This document shows, in pieces, positions 25,342 to 36,600 of a stretch of 64,000 bases of DNA. Position 1 is the stretch's first letter, and each line of letters opens with the position of its first letter. This DNA is from Branchiostoma belcheri. Its lineage: Eukaryota; Chordata; Leptocardii; Amphioxiformes; Branchiostomatidae. The position numbers and the translations under genes are program-made. The stretch spans positions 744,001 to 808,000 of the forward strand of contig NW_017803910.1 in NCBI RefSeq assembly GCF_001625305.1, read 5' to 3'. The notes beneath the pieces were generated by a model. The model ran no database searches, was not told where the DNA came from, and saw only the letters and a list, made by a program, of their open reading frames with translations.

Positions 25342-26680
25342 CTGATGGAAATGACGGGTAGCGGTAACTACGTATACATCTGTAAATGTTAAAAGAATAC
25401 ATTCTTGATACCAGGGTCTCTTTGTGAATCTGGATACGGGTTTTAAATAGATAGCTAAAGCGAGCCATTTGCTTTGCCAGAATCCGGATCAACTAGTCTA
25501 AATTTAAATCAACGCAGTTTAATCGGAAACCGCTATGTGACGCTGTAATCTAGATCGGATCATCGACAAACAACGACAAAGCAAGGGCTATGAAACGGTG
25601 ACGTACAGCCTAAAACCGGACGATAGGGCGTCTACAACTTATAATCAGTTCGCAATCGAACCAACGTCACTGAATTCCCACAAGCATGAGATTGAGAGGA
25701 GGGACGCCACGAATACCTACAAATACTACACTGTGTTACAATCTCTCATTTATTCAAGTTGAAGTTCTGAATTAAGGAAGTAACATATAGTCCTTTGGAA
25801 TTAAATATGATGTTGAAAATATTAGTATTGAGTGTTTTTTCTCCACATTGGGGCAATATGTATAGTTTTATTTGTATTAGGTTATTTCTTTAATAAAAAA
25901 AAGATACGTTATTATGCGTCAGTACCTGCATGCCTTTTACTGTGAGTCATTTTTAATCACCTTTAATCCGATCTAATTCAGCATTCAACATTGTGCATGG
26001 GTTAATTTTTCGTGAAGAATTATTGGTTGTTTCTACGTAGGACCTTAAGTATCCTAAAGTACATCACTCGGAAACGTTATTGAACGGAAGATTGTAAAAG
26101 AAAAGACAGAAAACAACAGTAAACCGATGGAGATAGATTCTATTTTATTTTCTCCAATTAACTGTTTTTTTTAATCTTTTTTTTAGCGACTGTTCACTCG
26201 ACCCTTCTGTATTTTGAGTTTAACTTAATCTCAACACACCTGCGACCTTGGTATTATTATAAAGGTCCTGTTCATTGTTTATTTGTCATCGATTTATTTG
26301 TCAGTTTGATATTCTCCGAAGCTCCACTATAAAATAAATGTGTACACCCCACCGTTTTCATTGGAATATCCTAGATAATGTCCTTGTAGATAGTAACATT
26401 CTCTTGGTCACCGTTGGAGATTCGTTTTCGGGACTATTTGGAAACCTTAAATTTGCCTGATGACAGTAGTAGTCGGGATAATATGCTAGTATACGCTGTC
26501 TTGTGTGATAAGAATATGACAATTTTTCTGTAAAATGGCAGGAAAATGATTTTCAGACACATTCAATCACCATTTAGAATGTTTTCCGGAAATACGTATC
26601 TAGGTTTCCAAATACTAGTATGGCCTAGTATGTATCTAAAAGTACTAATCATACAAAGTTTAGTGGTAGCTGTGGGGTCT
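25342..26680. other. No gene seen
   Basis: AT-rich spacer. A short CTAT/CATC microsatellite precedes it (25030-25060). Confidence 0.45.
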
Positions 26681-26689
26681 TGGCTGGGG

Positions 26690-26995
26690 ATCTCCACGCA
26701 AAGGCCTTCGGGGAAGAGCTGGTCCCGGCGGCGCGGTGCAGGCTGGGATTGAGGTTAGAACCGAATATTTCTGAAATTTATCGCGATTTTGCCCCTTATT
26801 TTGGGGGTATCTACGGCCCAACTGCATGGGTGTTGCTCCTCAGAAAGGTCTTAGAACAAAACCAGGACCTTTTAGGTTCGCCTGAGCGCTGCCAGAGGCG
26901 TGGAAGGGACCGTGAGGAGCCGAGGTAACGCGGGGAGGGCGGAGGTGTCTGCAGATCACAGACGGTCGGGCCAGGTAGGAGTACCCGCAGTTACT
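26690..26995 (+). promoter_or_regulatory. CpG-rich patch, candidate MBD5 promoter and untranslated exon
   Basis: This is an isolated GC/CpG-rich segment in AT-rich DNA, upstream of the MBD5/6 coding exons and on the same strand. It contains donor-like sites (GCCGAG then GTAACG at 26926; CGGGCCAG then GTAGGA near 26972). Together with the acceptor at 30292 this could form a non-coding first exon. No transcript evidence is available in the sequence itself. Confidence 0.3.
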
Positions 26996-26999
26996 ACAC

Positions 27000-29900
27000 C
27001 AAAACTTCGACATTTTACCCCAAATACACAGCTTGTCAGCCACTGTCTATCCGCTACACATATCCTACATGTATCTGATATCTCCCTAAAGTGTCTGTAA
27101 GAACGCGGTGGGGTAAAATGTACGTGTAGCGGAGCTAGAAATAAGGTAGAGTGGAGTAGAGGTCTGTCAGGATCCTAAACCTAGCTGCTCTGTGAAGGGG
27201 GAGGGGGGCTGAGGGTATATTTTGGGGAGTTTTGGAACAAATTTGTCGTTAAGAATGCAGACTGCAATGACCAAATGTTAAAATCAACACATGTATGGAA
27301 CAATTCTAATTTTGTACATGAGACTACAATGTTAGTGTTGCCCCAGTAGCTACAATTATGATAAAAATAGACCAAGGCCAGATGCTCAAGTCATCAAAAT
27401 AAAATTTTAGCTGCAAACTGCAGAACGATTTTCTCCATCAAATAGATACCATTTTAACATGATAACATTTGAAATTACCACTTGTCAATGTAAACCTGAA
27501 TGAATAGCTACAGCAGCAGACATATTGCTGAAAGAACAGAAAATCTGGACTGAATCCTTTTTTTTTTTCAAATCAGAAAAAAATGAAGCAGGCAAACCAA
27601 TTGATTAACTTCACGTGGCCTTACAGGAGACAGAAAAAAGTATTACAAGTTGTATTGATGTAGTCATGGTGCATTTGATGATAGATGTACCCTATCTCTA
27701 CTATGTTTATCAGTTTTTCAACCTCACAGTCACAGTTCAAACATAGCTTTTTGTGTTACTGGACCGCAAGGTTAGAGGTTTTAATCCCAACCTAACCATT
27801 ATGTTTCAAAATTAATGCACACCACTGATAAGAGTTGAATTTTTCCAGAGGGGATCTGGACGTTGCAAGTGTTTCGTCTGGTAGCAGTGTTGAAGGAGAG
27901 ACATACTTTGATCATGTTGTTGTCAAATGTTGAAGAGCCTACCACCTATTTTAGGGCTCAAAACTGTGATATTGCAAGCCAGGGCTTGAAATTCATGTTG
28001 GAGAATAGTCCAGGTCAGTGTTCGCTGTGATTTGGACCATCTGTGCTATGATTTAGCTACAGTTGTCTTTCAACCTGCATAGGGTATTTATTATTACTAA
28101 TATTAGACAGTGTTTCTTTTGGGGAGATCCTTTATAAAATCAATTAAAATTTGACTTTGGAATGAAACTATAACCAAGGATTTCGTCCCTCAATAAGCAG
28201 AATATAGTGTTTCAGAACATCGATTCAAGGTTCAAGTGTTTCAGAGTTTTATGAGTTATAAAATTTTTGCAGAGGATACTGTACCAGCTGCAGACAGCCC
28301 CCCCACTGCAGTCATGTCTTTGGGACTCAATTCACAGCTTGCACTGAGAATGTTGTCCTTCTGTTCCTTACCCCTACACACTGAAAAAATTGTGATAAGA
28401 ACCCTGTAATATTTCAATGGGCAAAATCTTAATGCAACATTGACCAAACATCCAACAAAAACCATAAAAATCCAGGCTTTGTGCAGGTGTAGTGTATGTG
28501 CTGTGTCGAGATGCTTTTTTGCCCTATCACAGCTTGTCCTGAAGTGAAAGGACCAAGGTAAAGTTTTCTAATCAATTCCAAAAGAAAGATTTACTGTTAG
28601 TGTGTGTGACCTTTGTAGAACCAATTGCCCTAGTAAGACAGTGTTACTATTGATACCACTCCCCATACCTCATATATCCCCAGTGGGCACAAATGAATCT
28701 ATAAAAGTCCTGTTTATACCTACTCGTCTGTGACTGGACAGTAAACTTGATGTTGCATCATTAAGTCTGACTGACTAGACAAAGTGGCTCCATCCTTCAA
28801 ATAGCATCTTAGTTAATAGTACGGCTCTTTTTGTACATTTAAATTCTAAAGACCTAAGCTGACTTTGCTAAATCTTTAAATAGGTATGTAAAGTCTGGAC
28901 TGCCCATTTTATAGTCAAGAGGTAATAATTAGTGTATTGTAAAAAGTTAGGATATGCACCATGATCAAAACCTACTGTAACATTTCTAATGTTTTGTTAA
29001 TGTTGATTATGTTGGTACTCAAATTTTTGCAGGAAAAAATAGCAGACAAGACGAAGTAAAATTAACTAAAAATAGAAAAGAAACAGCAATCAGCATCCAT
29101 ACATTTCATACCCTGAATTTTAACAAGTAACTTTTATTGGAAATGAGAAAAAATTGAATTGGCAATGGCATACATATATTGGATGTAGCAATTTATGGAA
29201 CCAAAATGAATATGAGCATTATTAGATTCTTAGAGGGAAGATACATATATATATTCATAAGTATATGGTGCAGGATGTGGTCTTTTAATTTTTGCTGTTC
29301 AATTTTTTTGTAAGTATTCAAGATATGAATCTGAGAACCAAGAAATCAAAATGGTATGGCCTGGCAATGTAGAAAGAAACTGTTAATACATTTACTTCTG
29401 CATTGCATATATTTTGTGGACCAGAGGCCCGGAAAGAGAATTAAAATTTTTGTTTCTAATTTTTTTATATAACATTTCTGTAGTACAGGCATACAAGGTA
29501 GACATTTGCTGTATCGTAAATTCATAAGAGAGGTTCCTGTAGAAACGGCGAAAATAAAACCGCCTCAAAAGTTGGACAATTTCCAGTAGTAAACCCAACT
29601 GTGATGGCGTTATTAATCATGATCAGCTGATCGCCCAGGGTGTGTGGGACTGCGATGTTCATCAGCTCTCACCTGCGGTGGTTCTATGAATATTTAATAA
29701 GCCCATATTGCCTCAGGACACACCTATATATAGAACAGTAGATGGAGAGATGAAAACACAATTGAGCCAAGGCTATGGTACAGGCAGCGGTCACCACATG
29801 ATGATCATTGCACAGATAGGACTTGAAATATACCACCTGCATATGCAGGTAAAACTGGAGCTGTGCAGGTATTTCTCATGTCTACATGTACTGCTCCACA

Positions 29901-30292
29901 ATAAAAAAACACTAGGTAGCATCCTTGAATACATCAGAATACAAGATAATTCAAAATGGTACTATGTATGAGAAACATTTTTAGGAACATAATTGTTTTA
30001 GGAACTGAAAGGCAAAGAAAACGAGTGGTGGTGCGGGTAAAAGTTGTCTTTCACAGTTTCAGATGAAGTCAAGGGTGTTGAAGGCTAATTAGCACATCTG
30101 TTACTCATAGTTTAGCTGTTCAAAAGGGTCATCATCATCATCATTTTAGCTATAGGGTGCTGTTCATTTATAAATTATTCATAAATAATCTGTGAGAACA
30201 AACATAAATATATCATTTGAGCATTTAATTTTCTAACTGTATGGTATACGTAGCTATTGTACTGTTCTTAAAGTTTTTTTTTCTATTTTCAG
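27000..30292. other. No gene seen; possible first intron of MBD5/6
   Basis: AT-rich DNA without recognisable exons or well-bounded repeats. Short frames (27181-27375, 28256-28465, 29708-29971) look like chance. Confidence 0.45.
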
Positions 30293-30693
30293 ATAGATCT
30301 GAGTGTCCATCTGAACTTAAGTCTCCAGCAGTCTGTACAGCATCAAACTCAGGACGGCTTTGAAAGTATGGAAGACGTCAGTAATGCTGATGCTCGCAAA
30401 ATGTAGTTTGCACTGGAAAACTGGTTTGCACAGGGAACGAGACTTCATGTCAAATGTATGTGTCAAGAAACCCGTGTTTCACACCATATAGCCAGTGGTA
30501 AACATGCAGTGATTCTTGGCAAGTAAAGAGAACATCTTCTAGGAAACATTTCTGCGAGTGTTCAGCTGATTCACCCTGATATAAATGGAGTGTACCGGAC
30601 TGAGAGAAGTCATCTCGGCGAGCTGTCAGCTACAGTCGCGTGGCTGCTGAACCGTGTCGGTGCCTTTCATGTTGTTGCTCTCACGGAGGAGAC
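30293..30693 (+). other. Probable 5' leader exon of MBD5/6 with upstream ORFs
   Basis: A polypyrimidine run and acceptor (TTTTTCTATTTTCAG, ending 30292) open a stretch with no intervening good donor before the MBD5/6 start at 30694. It contains several upstream ATGs, including a 12-codon ORF starting near 30368 (ending AAAATGTAG) and a 21-codon ORF starting near 30585, so translation of the main frame may be dampened. Confidence 0.4.
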
Positions 30694-33600
30694 ATGAACG
30701 TGAACAAGGAGAGCAGCTGCATCGGCTTCTCTCCAACACTAGGGGGCGCTGTGGATAAGCCCAGTTTTGTGGTGGTGCCCTTTGGATGGAGGAGGGTCGT
30801 GGACAATGGGAGAGTTATTTATATCAGGTAAGGCTATCAGGTTAAAATAAAAAGAAATTTCTTTGACAAGGGAACTGTATGTGATGTATATCAAATTCTA
30901 TTGTCCCTGAAAAAGGCAATGGGACTACATTTACCTATACCTTTTTTAGCACATGTTACTGAAGAGTTTTGTGTTGTTCCAGCCCTGACGGCTCCTGTCT
31001 GGTGTCAGTAGATCAGGTGAACCAATACTTGCAGAAGGATGGAACCTGCAAGTGTGGGCTGGGCTGTCCTCTACAGGTCAACAAGGTGAGAACAGAAGAA
31101 TAATTCAATCAGGAAAACAGCCAATCAGATAACAGGACAACAAACAAGCAGCCAATAAAGAAATGGGATAACAAAGTTACCATAAGCAGACAACCAATCA
31201 AAAAGCAGGATAGCAGGATTACTATAATTAAACAACCAATCAGGATCTGATTTACCATATTCAAGCTAACCAATCGGACTCGGGACAGCAGGGTTCCTCT
31301 TCTGAAACAGCCAACCAGGAAACAGGATAGAGCAGGGTTCCAATAGATACGTGTTCGAACATCCAATCAGGAAACCAGACAGAAGGGTTTTCCTGTTCAA
31401 AAAACCTATCAGGAAATAGATACTCCAGGTTTCAGACATCCAGTTGGGAAATACATGTATGACATAGACATGTTAGCAGTTTCCAGAATATGTTTGAAGA
31501 AAATCATGACAGAAGAAAAGAAGAGTTGTAGAACTGTTCTTAGACAGGTTGAAAAAATTGTCCTTTTTAAAGCAAAATCTTGAATTGAGTAACACCAATG
31601 TATAATCCTGTCACTGCACTTACAGTAGTTGCTTGTACTCTATTACTGTTAGCTTGCAACCAGCCTTTGGGTATGATATGATTTTTGCCAATGAATGATT
31701 ATTAGATAACCAACATGAACTTACTGATCAAATCAGCTGACTGATGTGTGTATTGCAGGTGTTCAACTTCGATCCCGGGGTGCTGGTGCGACACCGCAGT
31801 GCGGAGGAAGTGAAATCGTGCCAGGCAGAAGACGACTTGACCAAACTGTGCAATCACAAGCGTAAGATCCTGGCCATGGCCACACTGATGGAGCCGCCAG
31901 TCACCACCCAGTCCAAACCTAGCTTCACTATGGCTCCCATAAGAACGGTGGAGAAGGGTGTGTGGGCAAACACTGTCGCTCGGCATGGGCTGGCTCAACG
32001 TAACTCCTTGGTTCTCAGACTCTTGTTTTACAAACCTTTCCTCTGGTTCTGAGTGGTGGAAGAAAAGGCACAAGCCTGGTATCTCCTAAAAATTTGGCCA
32101 CAATAATAAGTGCATAGTTTGCAGCTTGAAATACAATTTTTCTGTAAATGCAGATTTTTCAGCAGATGCACATTAAAAATTACCTGCACCAAACATATTT
32201 TACCTGCACCAGTCAGAATTTAGCTATTGTAAGTATGGATCACACTAAAACTGTTCAGAAACCATTGCCATTATTTCTTTTATATTTACACTACTGTCTT
32301 AAATTAACCAAGGAGTTATATGGAGCTCAGGTCTTAAGCCTTAACAAACTTTGGCTAAGTGTAACATTTCCTCAGTGGGCTTAAATCATGTAGGTGATAT
32401 GGTGTTAATTCTTTAAGTTTGCACCTGGTAATACCAGTGTTTTTGCAATTGCCAGTACTTAACAACTTATGCCAAGATAACACTCAAGCAACTGGATAGA
32501 TTTTGAAAACAGTCCAACTTTTCAGGTAGCATCCACTTCCACTACCTTTTCCAACATTTTTCAAATCTATCTAGTTGTTCGAGTAACTGCTGTCTTGGTA
32601 TCTTACCACCAGGATGTCTAACCATGCTAACGGGTTGTAATTTGTGTATTTTTCCTGACAGTACCCATAAGTAGGACCCATCGGCCACAGAAGTCCAAAC
32701 CCCACCCGCCAGAGGACACCCACCCTCGCTACACCAACGTCTACATGAGGCAGGTCCTCTCCACACAGGAGGGGGGGCCCGGGCCGGGGATGGGGGTCGG
32801 GGGACATCCAGGGGGGATGCCCCAGGGGCTGAGGCACTACCCTGAGCAGCCTCGCATGCCCCTGCAGCAGCAGCAGCCCCCACCCCTACAACACTACCCT
32901 CCACAGCAAATGCACATGCAGGTCAGAGGGGTGATTCTTCTATACTTTTTGTACAGGTTTGGCAATCATAAACAGTCATATTCAGTGTGATAATATCTAA
33001 AGAGAAGGAAGTTTCATTCTATCTGCAAAAATGTTTCAACAATGCATGCAAGATATTACTACATTGACTGTGAGCCCTCATTAGAATTACCGATGAATTG
33101 ATAGTGTTTTAAATAATGCATTTTGTCAAGCAAGCAAATGTATTTTCTTTCCAGTAGCAAAAATATTTTTGTTTCCTGGTAGTGTTTCTATAAGCTTAGA
33201 TTTATGGAACTCGAGTATGTGTATTAAAAAGATGATTTACAATTTGTGTATCCTTCCTCCAGGAACAACAGCAGTTCCTGCACCAAGGCGGCCCTCCCAT
33301 GATGCAGCAGAGGCTGCGTCACCTGCCCCTGGCACCTCAGCACCAGATGGCCCCCCACGGAGCCATGCCTCCCCATCGCCACGGCGATGGCCACGTCCTT
33401 CAGCATTCCTACGACGGCATAATGGGAAACGAGTTCCCCCACGCTGGGAACATGGGCGGGTATAACATGATGCCACAGCAACAACAGCCGGCTCCCGTGT
33501 ACAACAACGCGTACAGTCCCGTCCCCATGCGGAGAAGGACGAGTTCCAGTAGCCGGGGCACGCCCAGCCCCGCCCTTAGCAACAAGGCTCACCGCAGCCC

Positions 33601-36600
33601 GGCGTCGGGGGTGCCGAGCCCCATGATGAGCCCGACAGACATTCGGTCCAATCCTGGTTCGCCATTCGACGCTGGGATGGGCGCGGGGAACACTGGGTTT
33701 GTGTCCCCCACGCTGCAGGGCATGATGCCAAATATGGGCATGGGAGAGCCCCCTGTGATAGTCCCCCTTCCCAGTAACCTCCCCCTCCCCACTAGGACTA
33801 CTCGGCCGTCAGGAACAGCCCAAAGGGGGGCGACCGTCACTCCCCCTGTCAGTATTGCCCCCAACCCTGAGGGGGTGTCGGGAAACCGCCAGGTGCCTTC
33901 CTGCATGAAGCAAAGATCGGAGAGCTTGAGTAACCAATGGAGCCCCCCTGCACAGCGCAGGGGGTCCACTTCAGCTACCGTAACTGAAAACCCCCCTCCT
34001 CGGCAACACCAGCAGGGGCAAACCCCCTCCCCCCAGGAGGACAAACCACACGGACTAGTCCAGCATCAGAGGAACGTTCCAAACCCACTGCTCGTCGGCA
34101 ACGATGTCTTCCCCCAAATAAACCCCCTTTTCTCCGCTGGTTCTGGTAACCAGGGGCAGCAGAAGAACCCTAACAACCCAGGACTGCTGGGGGTCACACT
34201 GCAGCAGATCCTGAGTCGTGAGAACGCTTCGTCCTTCCCAGCGTCCTCTCTGTTGTCAGCTGCTGCCAAAGCGCAGATGTCGAGTGGCTTAGGAAAACAA
34301 CAGTCTTACGGGACAACAACAACCACGGCTTCACCATCATTTGGCCAGCTTCTCCAACAAGGGAGCTACACGCAGGCCGGGAGTAAAGGGCAGAGTGGAG
34401 GAAACTTCAACCCTCCCAACCCTCCGCGGTCACGGAGAAGAACTGCCAGTGGGTCCAGTCGGAGGAAGTCAGGCCCAGACGACAACGAGTTAGGACCAAT
34501 CACCTGTCAGAGAGCGCCCGCTCTAAGTGAACTGATGGGGAGGATAGCAAACGTGACTCCAGGGCAGGGAAACCCTTCCATCGGGCAGGGGAACCCTCCC
34601 CAGGGCCAGGGGAACCCTCCCCAGGGTCAGGGCAGTCTCCCAAACCCACCACAGGACAATTTCAATATTGCTCAGGAGAGGTTCAGGCTGGCGCTGCAGC
34701 AAAACTATCCGCAGGCAGGTGGCGCCCCTGCAAACAGCAATCCCTCAGGTATGAGTCATCCTCGCATGAGTTTCCCTCAAGGTGCGAGTATGCAAAGGCA
34801 CGGAACGCCGGCGCAACTCTCACAAGGTGCCCCGACAAGTAACGTGCACGGGAACAACTCTGTATCTCCGGCCATGGTCACAAACAACACCATCACTGTC
34901 CCTGCTGCACAGAACCAACTGCAGCAAGGACCACAGCAGATGCCTATAGTTTCTAGCACAATAACGGAGAGAAAGTCACAAGCAGACTTGACTGTAAGCA
35001 GAACTGTAAAGCCTGTGACCAGTAGAAGTAATGTTCCCATGCCTACCATGGCTCCCAGCACGTCAACAAGACAGGAACAAGGGCAGACTGTTGCCATGGG
35101 GACAGGTGCGTCTGTTAGTGTGAAGAGCGTTGTGGCTACGAGTACGGTAGTGCCCAACTGTGAGGTGACTACAGTTCCACAGTTCCAGAGTGCGGCGTCA
35201 ACAGTCTCTCAGAGCACAACCACCATCACGACAACCACCGTGGCCACTCAGGTCCTGCCTACAACTGCTGTGTTGTCCAGCGGGGTCGACCTCCCCATTG
35301 TGCAGCAACAGATCGCGGGCATCTCCCAGACCCCGCAGCTGCTGAACCCAGCTCTGCTGCAGTCGGTGCTCGTACAGCAGCCTGGTCTGGTCAACCCCGC
35401 CATGGCGTTGAACCTCCCACTAGCGCTAAGCACAGGATTACTTGGAAACCAAGGCCAGCAGACTGTTGACACTGCTGTAAACGGCAACATCAACCAGGCG
35501 GCCGGGCTTGCCCAGGTGTTGCCATCGCTTGCCCAGGGACAGTTGACGCTGAACCAGCTGGCATCGCTGCTGCCGCAACTCAGCGAAGCCAACGTCCAGA
35601 ACCAGAACGTCGTAACATCCGGCCTGACAGCCAACGTGAACCCAGTACCAACAAGTCAGCAAAGCGCAGAGTCATCTCAGGCAGGGAAGGTAGCAGTGCC
35701 ATCTAGCGATGCAGGCCTGACACTGCAGGTGCAGCAGGGTGGGAGCGGGAACTTCATCCCCATCGTGCCGGCCGGGATCCTGCCCAGTATCGACCTCACA
35801 CAGCAGCTTCCCCAGCTGGGCGGGATGTGCCTGCCCGGGAATCTCAACCTGGGGATGGGCCTGAACCCGCAGCTCCTGGGACAGGGCCTGGGGAACCCCT
35901 CCCTCACCAACAACCTGCTGCTGACTGCAGGAGTCCTGAACCTCAACCACCAGAACATCCTCAACCTCCTGCAGCAGCAGCAGCAGCAGATCCTGCAGAA
36001 CTCCGGCATCAACCCCGCAGCCCTGCTCCAGGGGGTCAACGTCGCCGCCCTGGCTCAGCCGCAGCAGAAGAACGAAGTGCAAAACGACAGCAAAGAAGCG
36101 GAACAGGCGGTAGAAGAGGCTGCTTCAGCGCCTGTGGTCTCAGTCAGTCAACAAACGCCGACATCACAAGTGGCCAGGCCGATGAGTGATAGTCAAGAGC
36201 AGCTGTCTGAGGCTAGGTCTCAGGCATCAACTGTGGAGTCCAGCTCAGAAAATGTGGATTCAACAATAAAGACAGAAGCAGTACCAACAACGGTTGTGAA
36301 TGAAGCCCAGAAGTCAATGGTGGATGCAATCTACACAGCTGTTGTTGATGCTGCCAGTCAAGGTGTTAAGGTTATTATCACAGAACCATCGAGATCCATT
36401 GTGAGTTCAACAGCAAGCTCCTCCACTGCCACAACGTCTGCACTTCCCCTTCCAATCACCCAGGGGGCACTCAGTGCAATGAGTGCGTTCACGGCCTCCA
36501 TTCCTGACCCGGTGAACTTGTCTGCCGCTGTGAACGCTGTTGTCCGTGGGGACGACCCTCTGTCACTGGGAGGGTCAGGTCGAAGTAGTCGGTGTGACTC

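Noticed and set aside
26680-26928. Protein-coding exon in the CpG-rich patch
   Set aside because: The frame is open but has no recognisable content. CpG richness and position favour a promoter or untranslated exon.
31109-31366. Hydrophobic minus-strand frame in MBD5/6 intron 2
   Set aside because: It is the reverse reading of the CCAAT-bearing tandem array, and its repeats of [11 protein letters not shown] reflect the DNA repeat, not a membrane protein.
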